This document shows positions 46,401-63,723 of a stretch of 64,000 nt of DNA, piece after piece. The notes under the pieces are model-generated. The model saw nothing but the letters and a program-made list of their open reading frames with translations. It ran no database searches and was not told the origin of the DNA. The DNA lies in the NCBI RefSeq assembly GCF_048128805.1, contig NC_136000.1:21880946-21944945 (forward strand), given 5' to 3'. The translations under genes and the position numbers were made by a program. Each line of letters starts with the position of its first letter. The first letter of the stretch is position 1. Source of the DNA: Centroberyx gerrardi. Lineage: Eukaryota > Chordata > Actinopteri > Beryciformes > Berycidae.

Positions 46401-47978
46401 CCGTGGTCTAAATGTTGTGTTTCAGATGGTTTTTCACTCTTACAAGAATAAAACTCTGGGGAAAACACTGAATACTTGTATTTTTTTGGCATTAACATGG
46501 TCAAATTGAAAAATATATCAGCTGCTGAGCTACAGCCTTCAAAGATCATTAAAGTCGTCACCCTGATCTTCCATTCCTATTCTAAATAAAAGTATGACAA
46601 GTACATGACTATAATATCACAATGCTGATGGGAAAGAGAATCCAGCGCTCTTTCATTTATAATTCCAAGAAGGCAAAAGGCAACCAGCACAGCAATTAAA
46701 ACAGCAATGTACAGCTACTGTATAAAATCTGTCCAGCTGGCCTCTTCCTTAAATTATTAACCGGTGCCATTTCAGTCCTGCTTGGAGGATGAACATCAAA
46801 AGGGCTTTTGTGAATAACTGGCCAGGCTTGGCGGAGCACAGTGGAAACTGATCAGCGGCTTAACCAGTCGGCCCCGCAGAGCTCCGGCTCCACACAAAGA
46901 TTAATGGAAACCTAGACCTGCGGCCCCCACTCATCCCCTCTCAGCCTCCAGGACCAGGATGTTATCAGAAACCTCAACGCAGCGCACGGTTTATACTGCA
47001 GGTCTGTGTGCATCAGAACAGAGGACTTAGAGGTTTGGGAAATTCACTGTAAAAATGTTCACAGTCAGCGAAGAATCAATAAGAGTTGAAAAGGTATTCT
47101 GGCACAACTTCACCCACTAACAAGGTGCGAGGGATGGACAGGGACTGGGAAAGAGGAAACTCCAGCAACACTTGCAACAATGAGAACAAATTTATTAGTG
47201 AAGCCAACGCGTTTCAGCACGTGGTCTTAGTCATTCTATTGGTTGATTTTAGTGTGTTTTTTGTATTTATATACACTGAAAATACAAAATATTACGGTCA
47301 CGCTTTTCATGAAGTACACTCATGAGGTGAATTCAGGTAAAAGCCATTATCCCTTATTGATTTCCCTTATTAAATCTATAATCACAATGACAAAAAATTA
47401 GATGTACTGTTAGTAAAGAGAAGCAGACAAGTTACAGAAGAATTTTTAAGCCTTGAGCCAACTGAGATGTGGATTGTGCAAAAGGGGCTGCAGCTCAATA
47501 TCAGCAAGGAAGATGTCCCTAATATTTTGTACATTCAGTCTATGCTTTTAGATGAATTGTTTCACAAAAGTGCCGAAACGCATTCGTTTAATTAATGAAT
47601 GAATCTTTGTTCTCAAGTGTTGCTAGAATTTCCTCTTTCCAACAAAAGCTGCCATGCAATCAAAATGGCAATTATTTCTCTACACAATCTCTTCAATAAG
47701 CATCAACATTTTATTCACACAGCGGGCGTGAATACAAAAATGTGTGATAGACAGAATAGCAGAAAAATGATAATAAAACTCACTCCCCATGCTCACACAC
47801 ACACACACACACACACACACTATAACCAGAGTGAAGCGAAGCCCTGCTGCTAGACGGTACTCACTGGTGATACATGCGGAGGACATCGTAGAGGTAATCC
47901 TTCTCTGCTTCATTGTCGATCAGCAGCTCCACCTGCAAGAAAAGACAAACATCTGGTCCCATCCTGGTCCTCACTGCA

Positions 47979-48013
<35 letters not shown>

Positions 48014-48559
48014 ACAGACAGGCACAGGTACGACACCTGCAGCGGTCCCGGATCAGGTGAAACGTCTGTCTGACACACGCTGTACCTCTCTCCTGCGGTC
48101 CTGTCAGCGCCACGGGGGGGTGAGCCATCCGGAGTGTGTGAGAGTGTGTGTGTGTGTCTGTGTGTGTGTGTGTGTGTGTGCAGTCATACAAACCTGATTT
48201 CGGCTGAACTGCTGCAGAAAGGTTTTGAGGAAGCGCTTCGGCCAATCACAGATGTAACACATTTCTCTCTTGTGGATGAAACCTGTACTAGACTACGCTG
48301 TGAGTGCGTCTTCTTTTATCAGAGTGAACAGTTAAATTCCCCAGACTGGGATAAAAACAGGGCTGTTCGCCTCTCTCCAGTGAGCCTAAACTCTCTGTTC
48401 TTCCCTTCCCTTCCCTTCCCTTCCCTTCCCTTCCCTTCCCTTCCCATCAGACTGCAGGGAGGGAATGGCAGCACAGCGGAGGAGAGGCTGCAGCAGAGAG
48501 GTCAGCAGTGTCATCTTACATCTCCGAGGGAAGCAGAGGTGAACATTCACACCCAACAT

Positions 48560-48603
<44 letters not shown>

Positions 48604-50620
48604 TTCTTCTTCAAAAGTGATAAATAAGTCTTATAAATGTACACACTTCTAGTAGGGCTGGGCAATAGTTGAAATCAATATCACAATACGGATTTTTTTT
48701 TATATCGATATATATCACGATATGGTTTATAACATGTTAAATAATTAAATTGATATTTATTGCATTAAACCGCATGGTAATTTTAAGTGTGATGTCAAAC
48801 GAAACACTGAAATTCTCAAATAGTATTCCTTAAAAGGTTTCATACCTCATTTTGTCAGTTTTAACATAAAATTAGCTTGTTGTCGTCAATTTACACAACA
48901 GAATTGTGTATCACGATATCAAAATATCCTCCACTGAAAGACGATAAATGATAATATTTGAATTATTGCCCAGCCCTAACTTCTAGTCATCAAATGTGTA
49001 CATGATGGGACTGAGGCATAGCGATGTCCTTGCAGAAATCGACCTTTGGACTTTATTGTTATCCTGACTTTACATTTTCAAGGAGATGGGCTTCTGTGCT
49101 TCCGTTAAACGGTCAAATAATCCTTTAAATTGCTCAAATAAAGTCAATCAATCTGTAATAAATGCAGGACTACACTACATGGACCCTGGTGCGAGGGTGC
49201 TGCATGGGTGTGTGTATGACACTGTGTTTATGGCGTCATAAATTCTCTGGCTCAGACCAGTGACACAAGAGTCAAGCACTCACATATAACTGCAAGCAGA
49301 CTTTGGCACCATAAACTGATAAAGCACGTAGTCCTTTAGGAGGGAGTTCACTGGTCAGTCAGATGCTGTTTCATAAAATGCATTATCTGGTATAGAGGCA
49401 CAGATTGTTTTTCGAGAGCCAGTGAATACATACTAAGATCCTATGTGGCTTTGTTCTGCTCCAACATACCATGACCATCAATACTAGAATATATGCCATG
49501 TCCAGTCCAGGACTCTCCAGAGAAAACACACCATCCTTTAATTAATACACTGTTACATTTACACTCACACACACACTGTCAACCAAACAAACTGGGATAC
49601 ACTATGACATTGCCCCCAGTAGAAACAAAGCCTTCTTGTGCCTGTCGTCCCCTCAGCCTCTAATTGCTGCTGTAAACTGTCCCATCCATTCCGCTCAGCT
49701 GCTCATGTCTGACACGGTCTAAATTATCTGATGTTTCGTTGCCCTTTGTTAAGTGCCTGCAATATGGGACCCCGCCTGCACAGTGCACAGATGGCTGTGT
49801 AATATCCCTGCATGCTCTGGGGCTGAAAACGCCCTGAACATATCATGTTGCCTTCATTATCTTTCACTCATAGTTCCCCCTACAAGACTTTACCTCACTC
49901 TGCCAGGTGAAAACACCAACAACAAAACAGCATCTGAACTTAACATTTACACTGAACCCATGGAACCACCTACCATGTATCTACCTGACAACCGTTTTAT
50001 TATGGCCATTGATCATATGGTGGCCTCAGCAGCACAATGTTTACCTGGGACAGATCACACACCAACCATGAGGCGAATACAGGTAGCCCATATGACGTCA
50101 TTCAGGGTAAGACGGTTTGTAATAAACTACAGCTTCTTACTTTAAAGCTGTACAGGAAAATGCAACAATACAATACATAACAACCCGGTGTTTATGCTGC
50201 TTTCAAAACCCACACATTAGGTCTATCTATATGAGCTGCTAAGTTACCGTCTAACAGTGAAGTAGTGGGAACTGTATTAGACCCAAAGCCATGTCAAATT
50301 CTATAGGCTATTTTTGACCTATAGTAAAATTATGTTTTAATTGGAAATGTGTCGTGATGTTTGCAAAGCACCTTTCTAAAAAATATTATTGAATGACTTC
50401 AGTTCTTTTCCGTGAGGCTATGGTAGCCTATATAATAGGCCTGTACAGCCAAGGTAGGCTACTGCCTGCGCAACATCCCAAGAAGGGACACCTTCTTCTA
50501 GGCTACCCAATAACTTTTTCGTGACAGGTAAGAAAACAACAACAATTCACTCGACCGTCGAAAAGAAAAGGGTTTATATCTTACCTTGTGCCTAAATTCT
50601 CGAGCAACTTTACGCTCCAT
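27268..50620 (-). CDS. ush1c: ush1c, harmonin (complete gene, all exons)
   Basis: PDZ scaffold of the Usher type 1 complex; it binds cadherin-23, SANS and protocadherin tails in hair-cell stereocilia and microvilli. Exons in transcript order: 50585-50620, 47865-47932, 45837-45980, 45438-45576, 43915-44023, 43770-43794, 43553-43610, 43147-43335, 42988-43047, 42497-42553, 40624-40766, 39367-39432, 39026-39192; then either the a exon 38358-38413 or the b block 37832-37881, 37334-37498, 36912-37028, 35386-36120, 34145-34279, 32850-32915; then 31590-31631, 30649-30702, 30395-30494, 29484-29593, 29128-29183; then terminal exon 28829-28922 or 27268-27280. The start is gccATGG, encoding [12 protein letters not shown]. 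Predicted lengths are 563 aa (a form, short tail), 967 aa (b, short tail) and 994 aa (b, long tail), all exact codon multiples. Human forms are about 552 and 899 aa. Confidence 0.95.
27457..27462 (-). terminator. Candidate intronic poly(A) signal (long-tail form)
   Basis: AATAAA on the minus strand, downstream of terminal exon 28829-28922 but upstream of the distal TFF exon. It could end transcripts that retain the long-tail exon. Only the hexamer and its position support it. Confidence 0.35.
28247..28590. mobile_element. Tc1/mariner-like MITE remnant
   Basis: The left side has aaaaagtttggacacacc. The right side ends atgtccaaacctttgact then ggtagtgta. These inverted ends are a widespread fish DNA-transposon signature. 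An internal 10-bp palindrome (cctttgcctt / aaggcaaagg) sits near 28402-28428. In the intron between the two ush1c terminal exons. Confidence 0.65.
28829..28922 (-). CDS. ush1c: ush1c alternative terminal exon, long C-terminus
   Basis: After the phase-2 donor at 29128, this exon (cag acceptor) gives V-PMSASV, then [13 protein letters not shown] and RHGYLLQL, followed by TAG. It aligns with the human long-form tail, where VRKLLEDRAAVHRHGFLLQLE continues for about 17 more residues. The fish frame stops right after the LLQL motif. The opposite strand carries an open frame over the same bases, which is treated as a shadow. A candidate poly(A) signal for this form is AATAAA (minus strand) at 27457-27462. 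Confidence 0.8.
29128..31631 (-). CDS. ush1c: ush1c exons encoding the FDPYSM segment and PDZ3
   Basis: Exons 31590-31631 ([14 protein letters not shown]), 30649-30702 ([18 protein letters not shown]), 30395-30494 ([28 protein letters not shown]), 29484-29593 ([20 protein letters not shown]) and 29128-29183 ([18 protein letters not shown]). They make the third PDZ domain, used by both a and b forms (about residues 463-547 in the a form). The last donor could be GAG|gtgtaa or GAGGT|gtaagt. The second is chosen because it is the stronger consensus and because both terminal exons are in frame only with a phase-2 end. Confidence 0.93.
29980..30123. repeat. Two (CA)n tracts in ush1c PDZ3 intron
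   Basis: CA tracts at 29980-30017 and 30096-30123 between exons 29484-29593 and 30395-30494. Confidence 0.85.
32850..37881 (-). CDS. ush1c: ush1c b-type block: second coiled coil and proline-rich region
   Basis: Six exons specific to the long harmonin b form: 37832-37881 ([16 protein letters not shown]), 37334-37498 (lysine-rich helix ending [18 protein letters not shown]), 36912-37028 ([18 protein letters not shown], nearly identical to human), 35386-36120 (245 codons, [18 protein letters not shown] then proline-rich), 34145-34279 ([12 protein letters not shown]) and 32850-32915 ([16 protein letters not shown]). The block enters in phase 1 and leaves in phase 0. Known role: the b form bundles actin through this region. 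The proline exon includes an uninterrupted run of about 20 prolines. Its 5' border is uncertain: in-frame alternative acceptors would start it at 36090 or 36084. Confidence 0.9.
33545..33825 (+). mobile_element. SINE-like repeat (same family as 15705-15960)
   Basis: The better preserved copy, in ush1c b-block intron, ending in a ctttccctggataaataaaa tail typical of fish interspersed repeats. Confidence 0.6.
36126..36650. mobile_element. TTAA-flanked MITE abutting ush1c exon 18
   Basis: TTAA at 36122-36125 and 36651-36654. Both ends read inward AG(C/T)CACA followed by a GGAA/GTGAA-like stretch. The 525-bp interior has no coding capacity. Its left end coincides with the inferred 3' splice site of the 245-codon proline exon, on the minus strand. 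Confidence 0.65.
38358..38413 (-). CDS. ush1c: ush1c a-type acidic exon
   Basis: A 56-nt exon between a ctaag acceptor and a gtgagt donor. Read in the phase set by the preceding exon, it gives [19 protein letters not shown]. This acidic segment corresponds to the end of the short-isoform linker (human ...DDLDGGTEEQGEQ) directly before the DFRKYEEGFDPYS segment. It enters in phase 1 and ends in phase 0, so it splices in frame to 31590-31631 but not to the b exon 37832-37881. The non-canonical-looking aag acceptor lowers confidence slightly. Confidence 0.75.
39026..40766 (-). CDS. ush1c: ush1c exons 11-13: coiled coil and KSP-rich hinge
   Basis: Exons 40624-40766 and 39367-39432 encode a charged helix ([19 protein letters not shown] through [16 protein letters not shown]) that corresponds to the first harmonin coiled coil. 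Exon 39026-39192 continues it ([13 protein letters not shown]) and then changes to a basic hinge of repeated KSP units followed by [17 protein letters not shown]. The KSP repeat differs from the mammalian hinge as I recall it and may be fish-specific. This exon ends in phase 1, which decides what can be joined next. Confidence 0.9.
40860..41336. mobile_element. hAT-like MITE with 8-bp TSD and internal minisatellite
   Basis: Flanked by GTGTATAA at 40852-40859 and 41337-41344, with weakly matching inverted ends (tagagcc and agccctg). The interior 41174-41297 is a tandem array of 11-12-bp units of the type caatattctg. In ush1c intron 10. Confidence 0.78.
42497..43794 (-). CDS. ush1c: ush1c exons 6-10: linker and PDZ2
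   Basis: Two small linker exons come first: 43770-43794 (25 nt, HVGMIPVK) and 43553-43610 ([17 protein letters not shown]). PDZ2 follows on 43147-43335, 42988-43047 and 42497-42553, about residues 213-295. The domain shows [16 protein letters not shown] (loop GMGI at 224-227), [32 protein letters not shown] and a final SLTITVL strand. In harmonin PDZ2 binds the cadherin-23 tail. Exon 8 (43147-43335) starts only about 14 nt downstream of a long CT microsatellite that forms its pyrimidine tract. Confidence 0.94.
42890..42955 (+). repeat. SINE tail fragment
   Basis: Contains gtaaggcgctttggataaaa, the common fish SINE tail also seen at 52606-52640. Confidence 0.5.
43349..43415. repeat. (GA)n microsatellite forming ush1c exon 8 pyrimidine tract
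   Basis: About 66 bp of GA on the plus strand, hence CT in the ush1c transcript. It ends about 14 nt before the acceptor of exon 43147-43335. Open frames rich in SL/LS repeats here are microsatellite artefacts. Confidence 0.92.
43915..50620 (-). CDS. ush1c: ush1c exons 1-5: N-terminal domain and PDZ1
   Basis: Exons 50585-50620, 47865-47932 and 45837-45980 encode residues 1 to about 82, the harmonin N-terminal helical domain ([19 protein letters not shown], then the [13 protein letters not shown] and [18 protein letters not shown] segments). Exons 45438-45576 and 43915-44023 encode PDZ1, about residues 86-168. Its carboxylate-binding loop GLGL is at 97-100, followed by [12 protein letters not shown] and [12 protein letters not shown]. 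The codon phases run 0, 2, 2, 0, 1 across the five exon ends, and each junction restores the known protein. Family knowledge: this N-domain plus PDZ1 unit binds SANS. Confidence 0.94.
44165..44230 (-). repeat. SINE-tail fragment, inverted
   Basis: The sequence tcttatccagaatgacttac followed by agtgagta is the reverse form of the common fish repeat tail. In ush1c intron 4. Confidence 0.45.
44278..44587. mobile_element. MITE-like element with cagggtt ends
   Basis: A 310-bp stretch bounded by cagggttgggtaataacg and an inverted match (cgttacctatctaaccctg, mismatched). The 8-bp flanks (ATCACAAA, ATCAAGAG) share only part of their bases, so no clear target duplication. In ush1c intron 4. Confidence 0.55.
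45297..45400 (-). mobile_element. LINE 3' tail, inverted
   Basis: On the minus strand it reads tgtaaagcgctttgtaaac, then ctatataaataaaat, the common L2-like 3' end. It lies just downstream of ush1c exon 45438-45576 in transcript sense. Confidence 0.55.
47793..48180. repeat. CA and GT tracts bracketing ush1c exon 2
   Basis: (CA)n at 47793-47820 and about 47977-48010 lie on either side of exon 47865-47932, each about 45 nt away. A (GT)n tract follows at 48134-48180. In the transcript these are UG, UG and CA tracts respectively. Confidence 0.88.
48399..48601. repeat. (TTCCC)n and (CA)n microsatellites
   Basis: Pentamer repeat ttccc at 48399-48445 and a (CA)n run at 48562-48601, in ush1c intron 1, close to the MITE at 48653. 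Confidence 0.9.
48653..48978. mobile_element. hAT-like MITE with perfect 8-bp TSD
   Basis: A 326-bp element in ush1c intron 1 with tagggctgggcaat and attgcccagcccta inverted ends. It is flanked by ACTTCTAG at 48645-48652 and 48979-48986. Its interior is AT-rich with palindromic atatcgatat motifs. Non-coding. Confidence 0.88.
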
Positions 50621-51503
50621 GGCTGATAGATAGACAGTGTGAAGTCACCGACCGACGTGAGATCCCTGTCGGTAAAGTTTAACAGGACCAGTCGTTGGTA
50701 CCAGTGTCAAGCTAGCCAGAATGAAATATAGAGCTTCCGGTCACCGTTTTCAAAATAAACCCCTATTGATTAAACTATGTTGCAAGCGGGGTTTTTTTTT
50801 GAGAAATGCAAAGTAGGCTACCAACATGAAAATATAGAATATATTGAAGAGTGAATCTGTAGTAAATTAACATCAAATTGGCGATTTTTGTTGTTGTTCT
50901 GTAGCCTACTTTTCTTTCCCAAATATGACAAACGCTTCTATTTTGAAGGCAAAACAGCAAACCTCTGGCCGTATTCTGGCAATTTCTGGCAGGCTTGACG
51001 AAGCTGTCAACGGTCCGCGGTGGTGAACCGACTGTATGAAATTGACATCTTGAAGCTAGTCTTGGATCAGTTAAACCACATCACACTATTAAACACAATG
51101 GTTTAAAAAAGTAGCTTACACGAGACAATTTTCCAGGTATCTTTATGCCCATATATTAGTAGGTTTAAAATGAATGCACTACTATTCATCCCTTGAACAT
51201 GATTAATCGTGGCTGACTATTATTTGCTTTACAAAAACTCTTAAGTGCCAGATATGTGGCATTTCAAGCTGTAGGTTTATTTTATTTATAAAAGAAAATT
51301 TCAAGACAGTCCACGACAGTACATTTGACCATAATACCTTACTAACGTCGCTAGGTGGCGATAAAACACACACCAGTTTCCACCAGTTTCCCACGAAGAA
51401 AACGCATAGTCGTAAACTTCCGGGTTTCAAATGCTTGACAACGACCCCAACATAATAAAAATACTTCCATGCCCGAAGCTTGGAGTGTATCAAACTGTGA
51501 AGG
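50621..51503. promoter_or_regulatory. Divergent ush1c / ccdc77 promoter interval
   Basis: ush1c starts leftward at 50620, and the probable non-coding first exon of ccdc77 ends rightward at 51503 (GAAGG|gtaaga donor). ETS-type cores lie on both sides: cttccgg at 50734-50740 and acttccggg at 51416-51424. There is no TATA box. The arrangement fits a shared housekeeping-type promoter, although the two cores are about 680 bp apart and could act independently. Confidence 0.5.
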
Positions 51504-52159
51504 GTAAGACAATACATTCGTATGTTTCAAATATTAGAGAGAAAGTATAACAACTTCGATATCGTGTTGCACTTTTCTGCTCGCTTTACTTGTAAAGTTT
51601 CAAAGTTTGTGGGGCAGCCTACTGTATTTTCCCTTTTCAAAGAGGACGAACATCTTATTCTCACTCTACTACAATATTGCACGCTGGCGAGCTAACCACC
51701 GAGCTAACTGCTAGCTGAGTATGTGTTCAAAACTTTCAAAAAGTTATTGAAATGTACAAGTAGTCACAGTAGTTTTATGTTTGTTACGCTGTTTTCAAAC
51801 GTCCCGCGTTCCCTGGCGCCCAATCCATACCATAGCAACGACGACGGGAAGCCATGAGCAAATTAAAGGGAAATCCAAGAAACTCTGCTGACCACCTGTC
51901 ACCCCATTTACAAAGCAGTGTCTGGGAGCTCTAGTTACAGAATTGACTTCTGGGACTGAGGAGTATGTGAAATGTAGTACTGCAATGAAAAACCCTCTGT
52001 TATGAACTAGATAGTCTGTTGCATTCGTATCTTGCATTAGCCTAATCCCAAATGACATAACACAAGTGACAATAGCCATTACATTATATTTCCAGGGAGT
52101 CACCATGTATGACATAATTAGGATAATTTTTTCACTCTTGTTTTCAGCGTTGCACAGGG

Positions 52160-56780
<4,621 letters not shown>

Positions 56781-56915
56781 GAAAGGGCCAGGCTGCTCAG
56801 TGATGTCTGCCTGTAACGGCAGTGTGCATCTGTGTGAGGTTTTACTACTGAGTTTTACTCCATGTCTTACCATGAAACTTGGACTGAATGAGATTCACAT
56901 ATTGTACTTTTTATC

Positions 56916-56921
56916 AATAAA
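56916..56921 (+). terminator. ccdc77 poly(A) signal
   Basis: AATAAA 136 nt after the ccdc77 stop codon, followed by a T/GT-rich stretch. It is well placed for a short 3' UTR. Confidence 0.75.
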
Positions 56922-56929
56922 GATGTGTT

Positions 56930-58480
56930 TTTCTAGTTATTATGGTGATTATAAAACATCAATGATTACGTCAATACAGTTACTTAGGAATTCTGAAAAG
57001 CTACAAGCAACAATTTTTGAGTTCCACTTCAAATCGAAGTGTTAACAATTTAAAGAATGTGAAAAATCCACCTTAAAAGATAGAAATAGTATTTATATCA
57101 TCTTGGGAATTTCAGTCTAGATTTATAAACATGTCTCTCCCGCTAACTATTTGTGGGCCATGTAACAGGACCACCAGCGTCATAAGTAGAACAAGAAGTG
57201 ATTACAGCAGAGGATGTCCTAAAATACAGACATGGTAGGATACTGTATCGGTGGTCAGGGCAAGGGTTGTATGTCTGAGGTTTCTGACTAGTCCTCAGAC
57301 AGGGTGGATTATAAAAGCGAGGGAGAGACCATCAGAGAGAACAACAGGCAGAGAACAGAGCAAATAGTCATACACAGGGGTGGGCAAAATACCAGAAACG
57401 CCAAATGAATAAGGACTAACATTGAAGTGAAAGAATCGCAAAAACTTCAAAATGACTTACTGTGCCATGGGAGACAGTTTCAGAAATCATGACAACATGC
57501 CAAACATGTACAAACTGCTTTGCCAAAGAGGAACAGTGGTTGCAAATTGAAGAGCGCTGCCAAGCATAAACACCACAAAACTACGGCCTCAAAAATTACA
57601 ACAGAATTGAATTAACGCCTGTGACACAGTCTTAGCAAAAACTGTATGTTGTGTCTGTATGTTCACCGTTTATATCCAAGGCCAACGCATGAAATGTATA
57701 ACCAAAGCAGCACAAAACCTGGACCCCTGAGCAATGGAAACAAGTGAAAACTAGGGAGATGATAACGGGTTTGGAGTAGAAAGATGTTACAATTCATTTG
57801 TTTACAGTCTTGGGTAACATTGTAGCACAGTGAACACCAATGTACTGATAATCTCATGCCATATTTGCATTTGAAATGTAATGTTTATTGTAAATAAGTT
57901 TAATAAAACGTGTGTGGATGTGTTATTATGAAGTGTGCTTTAGGAGTTGAGTGGGTCGATCTTAATTACAAATAAAAGTATTTTAATAACTGCATTTTAG
58001 ATGAGATGCAATGAAATTTTCAGAAGTTTGAATAGTGTGTGAGGAGGTTTATCTCATTAAGCATGAGAGAAGTAGGCCTAGTATTTTGTGTTGTATTATT
58101 TTCTAAGGCCAAGTGACGTTTTACTACCCTAAATGTTTCAATCCAGGGGGATATGCTTCACAGATGTTCAGTTATTAAGTTAAATTATTTGAATGTGACA
58201 GGGAAATTTTATAAGGTCATAAAATTCTCATAGGATAATATGTTGCCTCTATCATCAAATAAGTTAAAATGATTTTCTTTCTGGTTTTGATTTTTTTTCA
58301 AAACCACTGAGGGAGAATTATTGATTTGTTATTTTATTGTAATATTCATGTTATTCCACAGAAGAGCCTGGGGAAAGGTTATGAACATAGCAAAGCTCAT
58401 ATGCTAATAGAGCTTGTTTGTGGAATTTAAATAATATTTTACATGAATAAAGTGCCACATGGCTGCGCTGCGCTGCTACA
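56930..58480. other. ccdc77-hdhd5 intergenic DNA
   Basis: About 1.5 kb with no gene and no clear repeat structure that I can support. It is mostly AT-rich unique-looking sequence, and its open frames are short and unsupported. Confidence 0.6.
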
Positions 58481-58489
58481 CATTCCGTG

Positions 58490-58802
58490 AAGAGGTGACG
58501 TGGGTACTCTACCCGGAAGTTTTGGTTTCTGTGTTCACGGCTTTGCGCATGCCCGTTCATTGAAAACGGAGATTGCAATCGGCTAGTCTGTGTACTGAAT
58601 AATAGCAACTATCTAAACTAACTGATCAGGTCAGCACAACAGAATGAAGAGATAGCGCACAGCTTCATATTGACTCTCTGTCGGTGATGCCATGATCCAG
58701 TTCTTCAGCTGGACCAGCAGCGGAGTCGGTTAACGTTAGCTCGGCTAAAGCTAGCTCAGCTCTGTCTTTCATTGTTTCGTTTCGCGGAAACTTATTGGAG
58801 AA
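58490..58802 (+). promoter_or_regulatory. hdhd5 promoter and 5' leader
   Basis: A TGACGTGG (CRE/E-box-like) element lies at 58496-58503 and an ETS core cccggaagt at 58512-58520, in TATA-less GC-richer DNA. The leader has short upstream frames: ATG at 58643 (4 codons), ATG at 58686 (3 codons) and ATG at 58692 (14 codons, stop at 58733). Any of these included in the mRNA could lower translation of the main frame. Confidence 0.5.
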
Positions 58803-61684
<2,882 letters not shown>

Positions 61685-63723
61685 GACGACGCCCGGGCTG
61701 GCCTCTGTGTCCGTCTCCATATCCGTCCCTTCGCCCCTTTGTACCAACTGAGAGAACAATAATGCCCCGTAACTGGTCTGCAGCTTATAGTTCTGTAAGG
61801 ATTGCTGAGATATTTTATGCATCTTATGCCCCTGATTGTCACAGGGAAGATGGAGCTGTTACTGTAGCTACGCCTTCTAGATTTGCATAAAGTGCCATGG
61901 ATCAGCTGCAAAAAAGCAACAATATGCAATTTTAACATTGAAATGGGAAGATAACAAAGACATTTATGATATCTGATTCATGCATAGCTAGTGTTTCATA
62001 GGCTGCTACAATATATTCAGTATTTTTCACAACCAACAGACATCACTGTCTGTGATGGACCTGCCTACCTAGAGTACCTACTACCTTGAGTTAGGGCGGG
62101 TTCACCTGTCCTTTCTCGCCCCTGTACATCCTACTCCATTTTGCGTTCTTTCTTTTAAAAGACAACAAAGAATAACAACTCAAGCCTAAGGGTTGCATGC
62201 ATTTTTACCACACTGTCACTCAAACTTTTGTGATGTATCTGTAAGTTTATGTATACGGGTGGAGGCATAGGTTAAACATAGTTACACTTTAAGCTTACAT
62301 TCACATTGATCCAGAAGAAGCTGCAGAATTTCTGCCCACAAAGAGACATGTTGACAACAAGACACACAGTCCAGCTGAAGTTGGACGTAATTGTTTTTGC
62401 ACAATAGTCTGGCTAACTAGGTCATCGTGCCCTCCTTGTTCTGCTGTTTGTTTTTAGCTGCCATGTTTCTACTTGATTCATTTTAAGCCAGAGAGAATGC
62501 GTTACCACGAATGCTGGAGAGATTAATGAAGTGGCCGGGCTTCAGTTCATTACCTCAGCAGTTTTGATTTTAGCCTTGTTGAAAAGTTTTAAAATTATAA
62601 CAAAAAACATCAGTAGTGAAATTATGTTCTGTGGTGTTCTCCCTAAATGATGCAAGGTATCACAAATTCCACAGAAGCAAAAATGGTGCTGCTACTCTGA
62701 AGTGGTCATGGTCAAGGATTAATGTATATGTTTGTGTTAGAAGATGTGGGAGAATATTTAATTAAAATGATGGCACCGGATAAAACTTCATGGTGTTGGT
62801 ATGTTATATTCAAATCCAGGGATGTCTGTAATTGACAGGTGTAACAATGCAAAATTTGCGGATGTCAGGTTTAAAACTGTGGAGCCATGGTAATATACTG
62901 TACAAGCCATATGAACGAACAATTAAAAGGATGAAAGACAAGACAATGTTTTGCGTGTCAATTGAACACATATACTGTATATCACAGTCTTATTACAGAG
63001 TCCTACAGTGGACTGGGGGTTACAGTTTTGTGATGCTAAAGTAATTTCTTTATCACATGTTGAGCTGCAAACATTAGTTATCTTTGGAAGAATGGATATT
63101 ACAAAAAATTTTGATAAACAACTGCCATGGTGACTGGCATGGTGTTGACACCTCTGGATGTTGACCCCAAGCATTCATATTCTGTTTTTCAGTGTATTTT
63201 TATGTTCCATTTTTTTGTATAAATATGTCATCTTTGTTAGCCCACTCTCAGCAAGGATTTAAAGTAATTCATACTTCAGGAAACAAACAACTGACAGGCC
63301 AAATTCCTTACACAGTTTCAAGATTGCCAGCAGGCGATACCCCACTTTTCCCACCGCTCTGATGGGTGTGTTTGTGACAAGATAAGCGTATTTCCTCTGT
63401 GCATGCTGCAGGTTCTACCCCTGTGTAACACAGTGTTACACTGATTCTACTAAATTTAGATAATATAATTAGGGAAATTCACACGATAGTCTCAAATATA
63501 TCTGAAAATATCTACAAAACGTCTAGTGTCACACACTGCCATACATATTTAGATATCCTCTGTAACTTAGCCCATCTCCATAACCCTCCTTCCCCCGTGG
63601 TGAAACTCTCACACACACACACACACATATTTGGACAGTGAGTGTGCAGGCTGCCACCGTGTTTCGGGAAGGAATCTTTCAACCTATCGGCCTCTAAGCA
63701 ACATAATCGCAGCTTCAGTTCCC
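61685..63723. other. hdhd5 3' UTR and hdhd5-rab19 intergenic DNA
   Basis: The hdhd5 3' end is unresolved. I see no AATAAA close to the stop; the nearest variants are ATTAAA at 62761-62766 and at about 62922. The region contains the second copy of a 280-bp repeat (63128-63409) and a short CA tract at about 63609-63627. The rab19 3' UTR should begin at 63723 and run leftward, but I see no clear signal for its end. Confidence 0.55.
63128..63409 (+). repeat. 280-bp direct repeat, copy 2 (hdhd5-rab19 interval)
   Basis: The second copy, 3.3 kb downstream of the first. It carries no hdhd5 exon, so this is not an exon-carrying duplication of the gene. Confidence 0.9.
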
